Part shown: positions 33,703 through 42,793 of the stretch, in pieces
How positions within the stretch are numbered: the stretch's first letter is position 1
Layout: each line of letters opens with the position of its first letter
Source: Dehalogenimonas alkenigignens
GTDB lineage: Bacteria; Chloroflexota; Dehalococcoidia; Dehalococcoidales; Dehalococcoidaceae
Assembly: GCF_001466665.1 (NCBI RefSeq)
Contig: NZ_KQ758903.1
Coordinates: 1,175,684 to 1,239,683, forward strand
Direction of reading: 5' to 3'
Length of the DNA: 64,000 nucleotides
Position numbers and translations under genes: made by a program
The notes under the pieces: model-generated
What the model saw: only the letters and a program-made list of their open reading frames with translations
Told to the model about the DNA's origin: nothing
Databases searched by the model: none

Positions 33703-34113
33703 CTATTTGTCTTCAACCATCGGAATTCCGGTACCCGTCGCCCGGGCGATGATCTTTCCAGCCGAGGTGGCAACCCGGATTTCAGCCATCACGGCGCGCC
33801 TGCCGGCTTTGATTACCTGGCACTCTGCCTCAAGTTCGTCGCCTGGTTCGGACGGATTCAGGAAGTGGGTATTGAACTGAGCGGCGACGGTCGGATATTT
33901 TACGGAATTAACCGCGTAGCCGAAAGCGGAATCAGCCAGCGTCATGATGATTCCGCCGTGTATCGTGCCGACAAAATTACAGAATTCGGGCTTGACACGC
34001 AGCCGCACCCGGGCGAATCCCTCGGCAATTTCAACGAGCTCGATTCCCAGCACCCGCCGGGCCGGTTCCGCCGCGGCCGCCTGAAGCATCCGCTGGATGT
34101 TTTCCTGGCTCAC
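33703..34113 (-). CDS. hotdog-fold thioesterase (PaaI type)
   Basis: Thioesterase of 136 residues that probably hydrolyses acyl-CoA. The hotdog core shows FCNFVGTIHGGIIMTLADSA, with the active-site HGG motif and Asp on the following helix, then AAQFNTHFLNP and GRRAVMAEIRV. Its ATG overlaps the cobQ stop by 4 nt (ATGA), so it is expressed with cobQ, although its function relates better to the CoA ligases encoded nearby. Confidence 0.88.
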   Translation of the reverse strand: MSQENIQRMLQAAAAEPARRVLGIELVEIAEGFARVRLRVKPEFCNFVGTIHGGIIMTLADSAFGYAVNSVKYPTVAAQFNTHFLNPSEPGDELEAECQVIKAGRRAVMAEIRVATSAGKIIARATGTGIPMVEDK

Positions 34114-35645
34114 GAACCAGCGCCTTGTTCCAAGATCCGGTACACAGCCTTCATGTCCAGCGAATTCCGAACCAGATCGGCCAGAGCGTCATAGTGTTTC
34201 TCTTTATCCAGCGGTGCGTCGTAGGTACGCTCTGGAATTCCTTTGCGCCGCCGCAGATTGTTTAGCAGCCCCCGGCGGAAACCATGACTCTGGAAAATGC
34301 CGTGAATATAACTGCCCATAACCGTGCCGCTTTCGTTGATACTCCCGTCCGCATAGTCGGCCGCGCCGTCCTGGGTCAGAGTGATTTGAAACGGCTGGTG
34401 ACGGCTCTCGGTCCGGCCCATATGGATCTCGTACCCGTATATTGCCTCTCCCTTGAGGCCGGCCAGCAATCCGCGATCCTCGGTGATGACACCTTTGACC
34501 TGGGTGGTAGCCTTTTCACGGGCAAAGGTTGTCTCGGCTTCAATCAGTCCCAGGCCTTCAACCGTGTCCCGGTCGGATTCAACGTGGTCCGGATCATGAA
34601 TCAGGCGCCCCAGCATCTGGTAGCCGCCGCAAGCGCCGAAGACCGGCGTACCAGCCCTGGCTTTCCGGACAACAGCGCCGGCGACGCCGGACTGAGTAAT
34701 CGCCAGCAGATCGGGCACCGTGGTTTTTGAACCCGGGATAATAATCAGATCGGGATCGCCTAACTCCTCCGGGCGGCTTACATAACGCAAATTGGCGCCG
34801 TCTTCTTCGAGCGGATCGAAGTCGTCGTAATTGGAAATCCGGGGACTGCGTATCACCGCGATTTCCAGGTCGGCGCTGGATTGGCGGTTGCGCCGCTCAT
34901 CGAGATATACAGAGTCCTCCTGTGCCAGTAAAATGTCACGGTAATAAGGCACCACTCCCAGGACCGGTAGGCCGGTACGCTTCTCAAGGAAATCATTGGC
35001 GTCTTTAATCAGGCTGACATCGCCGCGGAATTTATTGATGATGAAGCCCTTGACCAGTTTGCGTTCATCTTCATCGAGAAGTTCCAGCGTACCGACCAGA
35101 AAGGCATAGACGCCGCCGCGGTCGATGTCGCCGCACAGCAGCACCGGGGCCTCAGCCAGCTTGGCGATGCGCATGTTGGCTATCTCGCGAGGTTTGAGGT
35201 TGATTTCCGCCGGGGAGCCGGCTCCTTCGATAACCACGATATCGTATTTTTGTCTCAGGTAATTCAGGGATTCCTCGACTTTTTCCAGCAGGAAAGAAGT
35301 GTGCTGGTAATAATCCTTGGCTGAGGTAGTTTGATAGACCTTGCCGTGGAGCACGATCTGTGACCTTGAGTTTGCCTCAGGTTTAAGGAGCACCGGATTC
35401 ATATGTATGCTGGGGGCGATGCCGGAAGCCTCGGCCTGCATCGCCTGGGCGCGGCCGATCTCGCCGCCCTCCGGGGTCACAAAAGCGTTCAGCGCCATAT
35501 TTTGCGACTTGAATGGAGCCACTCGGTAGCCGTCCTGTTTGAAGATCCGGCACAGCGCGGCGACCAGGACGCTTTTACCGACATTGGACGAGGTACCCTG
35601 TACCATGATGACTTTGGCGAGGTTGACCGATGCGTTCGTTTCCAT
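34110..35645 (-). CDS. cobQ: cobyric acid synthase
   Basis: Glutamine-dependent amidase of 511 residues that adds amide groups to adenosylcobyrinate diamide in cobalamin synthesis or salvage. The N-terminal P-loop domain has VQGTSSNVGKSVLVAALCR and GDIDRGGVYAFLVGT, and the GATase domain carries the nucleophile Cys in FGACGGYQMLGRLI and the His in SYIHGIF. The ATG at 35645 is preceded by TATAAT with a 7-nt gap and no Shine-Dalgarno site. No other cobalamin gene is in the window; the link to the thioesterase gene may be only positional. Confidence 0.95.
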   Translation of the reverse strand: METNASVNLAKVIMVQGTSSNVGKSVLVAALCRIFKQDGYRVAPFKSQNMALNAFVTPEGGEIGRAQAMQAEASGIAPSIHMNPVLLKPEANSRSQIVLHGKVYQTTSAKDYYQHTSFLLEKVEESLNYLRQKYDIVVIEGAGSPAEINLKPREIANMRIAKLAEAPVLLCGDIDRGGVYAFLVGTLELLDEDERKLVKGFIINKFRGDVSLIKDANDFLEKRTGLPVLGVVPYYRDILLAQEDSVYLDERRNRQSSADLEIAVIRSPRISNYDDFDPLEEDGANLRYVSRPEELGDPDLIIIPGSKTTVPDLLAITQSGVAGAVVRKARAGTPVFGACGGYQMLGRLIHDPDHVESDRDTVEGLGLIEAETTFAREKATTQVKGVITEDRGLLAGLKGEAIYGYEIHMGRTESRHQPFQITLTQDGAADYADGSINESGTVMGSYIHGIFQSHGFRRGLLNNLRRRKGIPERTYDAPLDKEKHYDALADLVRNSLDMKAVYRILEQGAGS

Positions 35646-35652
35646 GTCAGCT

Positions 35653-35658
35653 ATTATA
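35653..35658 (-). promoter_or_regulatory. -10 box of cobQ, predicted leaderless
   Basis: Minus-strand TGTTATAAT (extended -10), then 7 nt (AGCTGAC) to the cobQ ATG. Confidence 0.5.
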
Positions 35659-35707
35659 ACAACTGGATTGTTTCAGGGCTATCTGCATAACCCGTCTTCG
35701 GGTTTGC

Positions 35708-35736
35708 TTTACAAAGCGGCACCCCGAAGCTAAAAT
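35708..35736 (+). promoter_or_regulatory. promoter for tRNA-Gly
   Basis: TTTACA (35708-35713), 17-nt spacer, TAAAAT (35731-35736), 12 nt before the tRNA. Confidence 0.6.
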
Positions 35737-35748
35737 ATCCTCGTTCAT

Positions 35749-35821
35749 GCGGGTGTAACTCAGTTGGTAGAGTGCCTGCCTTCCAAGTAGGTTGTCGCGG
35801 GTTCGAGTCCCGTCACCCGCT
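35749..35821 (+). tRNA. tRNA-Gly (anticodon TCC), CCA not encoded
   Basis: Cloverleaf from GCGGGTG to CACCCGC plus discriminator T. D loop AGTTGGTAG, T arm GGTTCGAGTCC, anticodon TCC at 35782-35784. The bases after it are TAG, so CCA must be added post-transcriptionally. Confidence 0.97.
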
Positions 35822-35943
35822 TAGTACATTGTATTGTGACCAGTAAAACATTGCCGCTGCCAGCTGGCGTTTTTCGTCTTCCCCGGTTCCCCATTTTTTC
35901 AGGGGCGTCCGTGGCGTGTCTATTAAATACAGGCGTGGCTTGA

Positions 35944-37842
35944 TTGGATAATTACGCTCTTTTCCTTCTTGACGAGACTGGCTTTATAGAGTGCAACCAG
36001 AAAGCCGAAGAACTCTTTGGGGCAGTCCGGGAAGAGCTTATCGGCCGCACCCCCAGCGATTATTCTCCTCAGAGGCAGCCTGACGGGCGTATATCCCGGG
36101 ACAAAGCCCGGGAGAAAATACGCGCCGCCATGGACGGCGCTCCCCAGTTGTTTGAATGGAAACATCTTAAAGCCGACGGCACGTGCATTGACACCGAAAT
36201 CAGCCTGAACCGCATCGGGGACGGCGACCGGCGGATAGTCATGGCGATCGTCCGGGATATCAGTGACTTGAAAAAAGCCGAAGAGTCACGTCTTGAATCG
36301 GAGCAGATGTTCCGTTCCATCGTTGAGAACTCCCATTCCGGCATTTTTACCGTCGATGAAGCCTTTACCATCACTTACGCCAATGATATGGTCAGTTTAT
36401 TGCTCGGACTTCCTAATGACCGGATAGTCGGGCGTGATTTCCGGGAGTTTCTTGATGAAGAAAGCGCAAATCTCGTGGTTGACAACTACCTGCGCCGTCA
36501 GCGGGGCGAAAGCTTGCCCGCAAGATATGAGTTCAATATCGTCACCGCCTCCGGTGACAGGCGCCGGGTCGAAATAAGTTCAAATATGATCCGGGATACC
36601 GCCGGCCGCCTGAAGACCGTGGGCCAGGTCCTGGATGTGACCGACCGGCATCGCGCCGAGGATGCCCTCAGGCGGGCGCAGGAAGACCTTGAATCAAGAG
36701 TTATCATACGTACCCGCGAGCTCCAGCACGCTAATGTCCGTCTTGAGGCCGAGATTTCCCGGCGGGAGCAGATCGAGCAGGCTCTGCGACGGAAAGAACT
36801 TAAATACCGGCACCTGGTGGACAGCGGGAATGCTATTATCCTGGAACTGGATACTGCGGGCCGGATCATTTTTTTCAACCATTTCGCCGAACGTTTTTTT
36901 GGGTACACCGAATCCGAAGTCATCGGCAAGAGCGTCGTCGGCACGATCGTACCGGCCAGGGATTCAGCCGACGCCGATCTTGAAGCCATGATCCGTGACA
37001 TCATCCATCGGCCTGAAGACTACCGGCTCAATGAAAACGAAAACATGAAAAAGAATGGCGACCGGGTTTGGGTGGTTTGGACCAACCAGCCTGTTTATGA
37101 TGAAGCCGGGAATCTAAAGGAAATACTTTGCCTGGGCATTGACAGGACTGAACAAAAAAAGATTGAAGATACTCTGGCCGTTCAAACGCGGCTGCAAGCC
37201 GCCATGGAGGAGCGGGCCAGACTGGCGCGCGACCTGCATGATGCCGTCAGCCAGACCCTTTTTTCGGCCAGTATCATCGCCGAGGTGTTGCCCCGAATCT
37301 GGGACCGGAGCCCGGACGAAGGTTTTCGCCGGCTCGAAGAGGTGCGGCAGCTGACCCGGGGCGCCCTGGCTGAGATGAGGACGCTGCTCTTCGAACTTCG
37401 GCCGGCGGCTTTAGCCGAAGCAGAATTGCCCCAGCTTCTAACCCAACTCGGCGAATCGGTGACCGGCAGGGCGAGACTGCCGGTTAACGTCTCCATCACG
37501 GGCGGCTGCGAGCTGCCGGCTGAGGTGAAAATCGCCCTCTACCGCATCGCCCAGGAAGCCCTCAATAACGTCGTCAAACATTCCGGGGCGACGCTGGCTG
37601 AAGTCTCGTTGTGCTGCCAGGGCAGCGGCATCGCCCTGTCCGTAGCTGACAACGGAAATGGTTTTGACGCCGCAGCCGAACCCCAGGGACGTTTAGGTTT
37701 GAGCATCATGAAAGAACGCGCCGCGAGTGTCAACGCCGGGATTACCATTGATAGTTCTCCTGGGAAAGGCACCGAGGTTACGGTAAACTGGCCGATGAAC
37801 AACCCGGATGACCCGTTCGGTGACCCTCGCAAAAACAACTGA
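35944..37842 (+). CDS. PAS-domain histidine kinase (HisKA_3), apparently 5'-truncated
   Basis: Soluble sensor kinase of 632 residues with no membrane segment. Three PAS domains (about 1-115, 118-235, 285-405), a short coiled coil, then HisKA_3 with the phosphoacceptor His in ARLARDLHDAVSQTLFSA and a HATPase with RIAQEALNNVVKHS and DNGNGFD. This is the NarX/DesK class that partners LuxR-type regulators. The reading frame opens directly after a TGA, at TTG 35944, with no convincing Shine-Dalgarno site, and the first PAS begins at NYALFLLDETGF, lacking the helix normally before it. The 5' end may be missing or shifted; tRNA-Gly ends only 122 nt upstream. Confidence 0.82.
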   Translation: MDNYALFLLDETGFIECNQKAEELFGAVREELIGRTPSDYSPQRQPDGRISRDKAREKIRAAMDGAPQLFEWKHLKADGTCIDTEISLNRIGDGDRRIVMAIVRDISDLKKAEESRLESEQMFRSIVENSHSGIFTVDEAFTITYANDMVSLLLGLPNDRIVGRDFREFLDEESANLVVDNYLRRQRGESLPARYEFNIVTASGDRRRVEISSNMIRDTAGRLKTVGQVLDVTDRHRAEDALRRAQEDLESRVIIRTRELQHANVRLEAEISRREQIEQALRRKELKYRHLVDSGNAIILELDTAGRIIFFNHFAERFFGYTESEVIGKSVVGTIVPARDSADADLEAMIRDIIHRPEDYRLNENENMKKNGDRVWVVWTNQPVYDEAGNLKEILCLGIDRTEQKKIEDTLAVQTRLQAAMEERARLARDLHDAVSQTLFSASIIAEVLPRIWDRSPDEGFRRLEEVRQLTRGALAEMRTLLFELRPAALAEAELPQLLTQLGESVTGRARLPVNVSITGGCELPAEVKIALYRIAQEALNNVVKHSGATLAEVSLCCQGSGIALSVADNGNGFDAAAEPQGRLGLSIMKERAASVNAGITIDSSPGKGTEVTVNWPMNNPDDPFGDPRKNN

Positions 37843-37948
37843 AAACTATCCTTTCGGCTAGGGTAAATCCCCCCATTAGCCCGATACCGCCCGGCCGGTT
37901 TTCGAGTATCATAATTGCAAGGCCTACTGTTACCTGAAAGGCAGCTGC

Positions 37949-38308
37949 ATGCATTTTGTGATCGCTGACCGGCAGCATAGCACCAGGTCCGCATTGAAAC
38001 TTTTTCTCGGACAATACCCCTCGCTGGAATTTGCCGGCGAATCGGGAGACCTTGAAACGACTATCAAACTCTCCGCCCAGCCAGGTGTCGGTTTGGTCCT
38101 GATCGAATGGGAAATACTGGGCCCCAACCAGAAGGACAGCATCGCTAAAATTAAGGTTACCGGGAATCCGGCGGTGTTGGTTCTTGGCTGTTGCCTGCAG
38201 CGCAGCCTGCCGATCGATGCCGGCGCCGATTTCTATATTTCCAAGACGGATAAGCCGGACCGGCTGGCCTCCATCATCCACCAGATTCAATCACAAGCCA
38301 GGCAATAG
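37949..38308 (+). CDS. receiver-like protein with Asp-to-Glu substitution
   Basis: Stand-alone protein of 119 residues with a CheY-like pattern. The acidic pocket, usually DD, reads IADRQ; the phosphoacceptor position reads LVLIEWEIL where LVLLDWEL is normal, so Asp is replaced by Glu; the conserved Lys survives in FYISKTDKPD. The switch Thr/Ser is not evident (VLVLGCC). There is no HTH. Such a Glu can mimic phosphorylation, so the protein may be locked in one state. It follows the HisKA_3 kinase by about 105 nt and starts at ATG with AAAGG upstream. Confidence 0.72.
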   Translation: MHFVIADRQHSTRSALKLFLGQYPSLEFAGESGDLETTIKLSAQPGVGLVLIEWEILGPNQKDSIAKIKVTGNPAVLVLGCCLQRSLPIDAGADFYISKTDKPDRLASIIHQIQSQARQ

Positions 38309-38403
38309 TATTGAACCGGTCCGGCGCCTCTCATTTGCCATCTGCCCAGCCCTTGCATATTTATCAGGCGTCGCGTACTATCCGCCATAGGGATGATGAC
38401 GGC

Positions 38404-39408
38404 ATGATGACCAAGCGTGATCGTATCAAAGCTTCTATCGAGGGCAAGGCAGCAGACCGCAGCCCGGTAGGCTTCTGGAGGCATTGGCCGGGTGATGACC
38501 AGTCACCCGGTTCCCTCGCAGGTGTCGCACTTGCGTTTCAACGCCGCTATGACCTGGATTTCATAAAGCTCCCGGTGTCATCTGTTTACTGCGTAGAGGA
38601 CTATGGCATCACCCATGCCTACAAAGGCAGCATCATGGGCGACCGTGAATACCTGACGCGTGTTGTCGTTAATGCCGGTGACTGGCTGAAGCTGGAGCCT
38701 CTGGACATTAACCGCGGCACGTATGGATGGCATCTTGAAGCGTTAAAGTCTTTGATCCAAGATAAGGATGAACACACTCCGGTGATCGTGACCATGTTCC
38801 ATCCCCTGGCCATGGCCGCCTACCTTTCAGGCGATGATACACTGATCGCCCACCTGCGGCAGCACCCCTCAGCTGTTCAGGCTGCTTTAAACGCGCTCGC
38901 GGAAACCTCAGCCCGTTTCGCCCGGGCCTGTATCGAATTGGGAGCCGACGGGATTTTCCTTTCGGCCCGGTTCGCCAGTCACGAATTGTTGAACGCCGCA
39001 GAATACCGGCGTTTCGGGCGTCCTGCCGATCTTAAAGTATTGAATGCCGCTTCAAAAGGTTGGTTCAACGTTCTGCATCTGCACGGTCCGCATCCGATGG
39101 TGCACGAATTAGCAGACTATCCGGTTCAGGCGCTGAACTGGCACGACCGCACTTCAGACATCAATTTGAAGCAAGCCGCCGGTTGTTTCGCCGGCGCTCT
39201 GATGGGCGGCATTGAGCAGACCTTGATGGCGCAGGGAACGCCGGATCAGATCGCTGCCCAGGCCCGCGAAGCCATCGCCGCCATGAACGGACGCCGGCTG
39301 ATATTGACGCCGGGATGCACTTATTCGCTGGCCGTACCGGAAGCTAACCTGATGGCGGTGCGCCGTGCGGTTGAAGAGCTGCCGGAATCATCAGCCGGAT
39401 CAGCATAA
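38404..39408 (+). CDS. uroporphyrinogen decarboxylase family protein
   Basis: TIM-barrel protein of 334 residues in the URO-D superfamily, which includes HemE and corrinoid-dependent methyltransferases such as MtaA and CmuA. Visible segments: MTKRDRIKASIEGKAADRSPVGFWRHW (cut at the usual N-terminal P-V-x-x-W), ADGIFLSARFAS, LHLHGPH and ALNWHDRTSDINL, then GGIEQTLMAQGTP. HemE-specific Arg residues at the N-terminus are not obvious, so methyl or corrinoid chemistry is more likely than heme synthesis. ATG 38404 is adjacent to a second ATG. It overlaps rsmG at the 3' ends by 9 nt. Confidence 0.83.
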   Translation: MMTKRDRIKASIEGKAADRSPVGFWRHWPGDDQSPGSLAGVALAFQRRYDLDFIKLPVSSVYCVEDYGITHAYKGSIMGDREYLTRVVVNAGDWLKLEPLDINRGTYGWHLEALKSLIQDKDEHTPVIVTMFHPLAMAAYLSGDDTLIAHLRQHPSAVQAALNALAETSARFARACIELGADGIFLSARFASHELLNAAEYRRFGRPADLKVLNAASKGWFNVLHLHGPHPMVHELADYPVQALNWHDRTSDINLKQAAGCFAGALMGGIEQTLMAQGTPDQIAAQAREAIAAMNGRRLILTPGCTYSLAVPEANLMAVRRAVEELPESSAGSA

Positions 39409-40116
39409 GGGTTTCTTCGCCGGCAAACCGCTGCGGCGGGGATATTCAGGAGGCGTGAGCGAGGATTTTGCCGCGACAATGAGTTTGCGTTCTCCGCCCA
39501 GAATTTGCGCGTCGATTTCGACAATCTGGCGCAAATCACCCCCTAATATACGGAGAGCAAGGCCGGCGGCATCGGTTTCTGCGGTGATATCCCCCTTCTT
39601 CCAGGCTACAAAGCGGCCGTTCAGGGCGCAGAAGGGCAGGCATAATTCGCATAGAACATTCAGCGGAGCCAGCGCTCTGGCGACTACCAGGTCATAGCGC
39701 TCACGGTGTTCGGGCTGACAGGCCGCGTCTTCAGCCCGGGCGTTTATTATCGCCACGTTCTTGAGTTGAAGCTGCGCCGCGGTCTCGGTCAGGAAAGCGG
39801 CTTTCTTCCCGGTCGCTTCGAGCAGGGTTAGCTCAATCTCTGGGAAAGCAATCTTCAAAGGAACGCCCGGGAAGCCTGCTCCCGTGCCGACATCGATGAC
39901 CCGCCGGCCGTTGAGGCTGATGCCTGCAGCCGCAATCGAAAGGGAATCCAAGAAATGGATGGATTGGACGGCTTCATATTCGATCACGCTGGTAAGGTTG
40001 ATCCGGCTGTTCCATTCCGCCAGCAGTTGAAAATATCTTTCGAATTGTTCCAGTTGGCCTTCACTCAGCTCGATGCCAAGCCTGGAAGCGCCCTGTTTAA
40101 GAATGGACAGATTCAT
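39400..40116 (-). CDS. rsmG: 16S rRNA (guanine527-N7)-methyltransferase RsmG
   Basis: SAM-dependent methyltransferase of 238 residues that modifies G527 of 16S rRNA. Motif I is VIDVGTGAGFPGVPLKI, preceded by the family's RINLTSV and HFLDSL; RYDLVVARALAPL and the late FVAWKKG also fit. ATG 40116 is chosen because TATAAT lies exactly 6 nt upstream and the product starts with family-like NLSILKQG; the upstream in-frame codons overlap the promoter box. Divergent from the TPP riboswitch and thiC. Confidence 0.94.
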   Translation of the reverse strand: MNLSILKQGASRLGIELSEGQLEQFERYFQLLAEWNSRINLTSVIEYEAVQSIHFLDSLSIAAAGISLNGRRVIDVGTGAGFPGVPLKIAFPEIELTLLEATGKKAAFLTETAAQLQLKNVAIINARAEDAACQPEHRERYDLVVARALAPLNVLCELCLPFCALNGRFVAWKKGDITAETDAAGLALRILGGDLRQIVEIDAQILGGERKLIVAAKSSLTPPEYPRRSGLPAKKPLC

Positions 40117-40122
40117 CGGCGG

Positions 40123-40128
40123 ATTATA
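40123..40128 (-). promoter_or_regulatory. -10 box of rsmG, predicted leaderless
   Basis: Minus-strand TGCTATAAT (extended -10), then CCGCCG and ATG. A weak TTCAAA lies about 16 nt upstream. Confidence 0.55.
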
Positions 40129-40180
40129 GCATTTTTTGGCCACTTTGAAGCCGTTGTGTTATGCTAATGACACCAGACCG

Positions 40181-40262
40181 CTAGGGGTGCGCAAAGCTGA
40201 GAGTCCTTCAGCTGAAGGACAACCCTGGCACCTGAACTCGATAATCCGAGCGTAGGGAAGGC
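40181..40262 (+). promoter_or_regulatory. TPP riboswitch (THI element)
   Basis: The leader has the two conserved halves: GGGGTGCGCAAAGCTGAGAG at 40184-40203 and ACCCTGGCACCTGAACTCGATAATCC-type sequence across about 40223-40250, ending in GCGTAGGGAAGGCGG. Between them GTCCTTCAGCTGAAGGAC is a perfect variable hairpin. The Shine-Dalgarno-like GGGAAGGCGG is part of the 3' strand, so control is probably translational; thiC starts 8 nt on. Confidence 0.95.
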
Positions 40263-40270
40263 GGTATAAT

Positions 40271-41572
40271 ATGACAACACAACTATCGTGCGCCCGGGAC
40301 GGCGTTATTACCCCTCAAATGGCGGCAGTCGCCGTCGCGGAAAATGTTACTGCTGAGCATATCAGGGAAAGCATCGCCTCCGGCGTTACGGTCATCCCGG
40401 CTAACAACGGGCATGCCAACCTGCAGCCGCGCGGGATCGGCCGGGGTCTGCGAACCAAAGTCAACGCCAACATCGGCACTTCCCCTGATTGCGCCGACGT
40501 TCAAATAGAGCTGGACAAGCTGGCCGCGGCGCTTCAGGCCGGCGCCGACGCTGTTATGGATCTTTCGACCGGCGGCGATTTGACCGCCATCCGCCGTGCC
40601 ATTCTTAACCGCTGCCCGGTTCCGCTGGGCACCGTGCCGATTTATGAAGCCGGTGTCCGAGCCCGGGCGGAGCACGGTTCAATCATCGAGTTGACCCCTG
40701 AGGGCCTGTTCGATGTCATCCGCGGCCATGCTGCGGAAGGCGTGGACTTCATTACCGTACACTGCGGCGTCACTTCAGGGGTGATTCAGAGGTTAAAATC
40801 CCAGGGCAGGGTGACCGATATCGTTTCGCGGGGCGGCGCATTGATGGCCGGTTGGATGGTCTATCATAACCGAGAAAACCCGCTGTATGAGCAATTCGAT
40901 CGTTTGCTTGAAATCGCTCTGGAGCATGACGTCACCATTTCTTTGGGCGACGGGCTGAGGCCTGGCTGCCTGGCCGACGCCACCGACCGCGCTCAGATTG
41001 AAGAACTGCTTGTTCTTGGTGAACTGGTCGATCGTGCCAGGCAGGCCGGCGTCCAGGTTATGGTTGAAGGTCCCGGTCACGTCCCGCTGAACCGCATTCA
41101 GGCTAATATGGAGCTGCAGAAGTCAGTGTGCCGCGGCGCCCCGTTTTATGTCCTCGGGCCGCTGGTGACCGACATCGCGCCGGGATATGATCACATTACC
41201 TCAGCCATCGGCGGCGCGCTGGCTGCGATGTATGGGGCCGACTTTTTATGCTATGTCACTCCGGCTGAGCACCTCTCGCTGCCGGAACCGGAAGACGTGC
41301 GACAGGGGGTTATCGCCTCTCGTATCGCCGCCCATGCCGCCGACATCGCTCGGGGTCTCCCCGGCGCCGCAGACTGGGATCTTAAGATGGCCCGGGCGCG
41401 CAAGAACCTCGACTGGGAATCCCAGGCTAATCTTTCGATTGATCCCGAGTTATCGCGCCGGCGGCACGCGGCTCGACAAACCTCCGGAGCCGCCTGCACC
41501 ATGTGCGGTGAATTTTGCGCCATGGAAATGGCGGAAAAATACCTCGGCATTCAGACCGCCCGATGCGAATAG
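40271..41572 (+). CDS. thiC: phosphomethylpyrimidine synthase ThiC
   Basis: Radical SAM enzyme of 433 residues that converts aminoimidazole ribotide to the HMP-P moiety of thiamine. The C-terminal cluster motif [10 protein letters not shown] supplies the three Cys of the 4Fe-4S cluster. Other family segments are [41 protein letters not shown] and [20 protein letters not shown]. It has the short bacterial form without the N-terminal extension of proteobacterial ThiC. Controlled by the TPP riboswitch. Confidence 0.97.
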   Translation: MTTQLSCARDGVITPQMAAVAVAENVTAEHIRESIASGVTVIPANNGHANLQPRGIGRGLRTKVNANIGTSPDCADVQIELDKLAAALQAGADAVMDLSTGGDLTAIRRAILNRCPVPLGTVPIYEAGVRARAEHGSIIELTPEGLFDVIRGHAAEGVDFITVHCGVTSGVIQRLKSQGRVTDIVSRGGALMAGWMVYHNRENPLYEQFDRLLEIALEHDVTISLGDGLRPGCLADATDRAQIEELLVLGELVDRARQAGVQVMVEGPGHVPLNRIQANMELQKSVCRGAPFYVLGPLVTDIAPGYDHITSAIGGALAAMYGADFLCYVTPAEHLSLPEPEDVRQGVIASRIAAHAADIARGLPGAADWDLKMARARKNLDWESQANLSIDPELSRRRHAARQTSGAACTMCGEFCAMEMAEKYLGIQTARCE

Positions 41573-41592
41573 ACCGAGCTTAAGGCAAATAT

Positions 41593-42690
41593 TTGGATTC
41601 AGCTTTCAAAATTGGCAGATTCCTCGATATTGATTTTCGTATCCATTTCAGCTGGTTTCTCATTTTCATACTGATGGCTGTCTTCCTGGCCCGGGATGTG
41701 TTTCCAGGCGCTGTTCGCGGCGAGAGCACCCTCTCTTACTGGCTTATGGGAACCGGCACCGCTTTCCTGTTTTTCATGTCTGTTCTGGGTCACGAGTTAG
41801 GACATACTCTGGCCGCCAGGTCAGCCGGAATTCCCATCGGCGGCATAACCCTGTTTTTGTTCGGTGGAGCGGCCCAGATGAATCGAGAGCCGGCCTCGGC
41901 GGGCGCCGAACTGAAAATGGCCCTGTCCGGCCCCGGCGTCAGTCTGCTGCTGGCAGCTTTATTCTGGGCGGCTTATCAAATATGCCTTGGTTCCCTGAAT
42001 ACCCTTGCCGCCATGTCCCTGTGGCTTTCACAGATAAATTTGATCGTCGCCGGGTTCAACCTTCTGCCCGGATTTCCCCTTGACGGCGGACGGGTGCTTC
42101 GCGCCTTATGGTGGCGCTTAACCGGCGACCACCTCCGGGCAACCAGGGTATCTGTAGCCTGCGGTCGTATCACCGGCCTGGCGATAGCCGCTGCTGGTAT
42201 CTTCGTCCTCGTTCAAAACCGGGACTGGCTGGCTGGGGTCTGGCTTATCCTGATAGGCGCTTACCTTGAATACTCCGCCCGTCTCAGCCTGCGGCAGTTT
42301 AATCTCCAGCAGTGGATGAAGGGGCGGAAAGTCTCGGAAGTCATGGAAACCCGCTGCCGGGAAATACCGCCGGAGACTACGGTGAGTGAATTACTCGTTG
42401 ATCCCGGTATTGAACGCTGCCTGTTGGTTAAGCTCGGTGACCGGCAGGGTGTGGTGTTCGCGCCAACCCTTTCAGCTCATTCAGGCACAGCCGGCCTGGG
42501 CCGCATCGCCCTGCCGGTTGACGGCGCCCTTCAGATCTCACCCGGTGATGACCTCCTGGTGCTGGCGCAGCAAATGAACGAAACCGGGCGTGATTACGCA
42601 GTGGTTAAACAGGACGGCCAGACGGTCGGCTTCGTCTTTCTGGACGCACTGATCGACTTGGTAAACAGCTCAAGAGGCGGAAACACCTGA
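41593..42690 (+). CDS. site-2 protease family M50, degenerate CBS tail
   Basis: Membrane metalloprotease of 365 residues. The zinc site is His67-Glu-x-x-His71 in VLGHELGHTLAARS, with the third ligand in GFPLDGGRVLRALWW; about six hydrophobic segments surround it (1-220). The C-terminal ~120 residues (VSEVMETRCREIPPETTVSEL onward, cut here) have the spacing of a CBS pair but poor CBS sequence. The TTG start at 41593 follows thiC by 20 nt. It is a paralogue of the protease at 43627; the two flank a GreA-like gene. Confidence 0.9.
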   Translation: MDSAFKIGRFLDIDFRIHFSWFLIFILMAVFLARDVFPGAVRGESTLSYWLMGTGTAFLFFMSVLGHELGHTLAARSAGIPIGGITLFLFGGAAQMNREPASAGAELKMALSGPGVSLLLAALFWAAYQICLGSLNTLAAMSLWLSQINLIVAGFNLLPGFPLDGGRVLRALWWRLTGDHLRATRVSVACGRITGLAIAAAGIFVLVQNRDWLAGVWLILIGAYLEYSARLSLRQFNLQQWMKGRKVSEVMETRCREIPPETTVSELLVDPGIERCLLVKLGDRQGVVFAPTLSAHSGTAGLGRIALPVDGALQISPGDDLLVLAQQMNETGRDYAVVKQDGQTVGFVFLDALIDLVNSSRGGNT

Positions 42691-42741
42691 GCAACACTCT
42701 TTGCTCCATGCGCAGTGGCGGTATATACTTGGATTTGGCCA

Positions 42742-42771
42742 TTGAGCAAAGCATACTTTGCTTTCTAAAAT
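42742..42771 (+). promoter_or_regulatory. promoter with palindromic operator before the GreA-like gene
   Basis: TTGAGC (42742-42747), 18-nt spacer, TAAAAT (42766-42771). A perfect dyad AGCAAAG-CATA-CTTTGCT (42745-42762) overlaps the -35 box and spacer, where a repressor would block polymerase. Confidence 0.5.
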
Positions 42772-42793
42772 AACCAGCGCTCGAGAGGAACGA

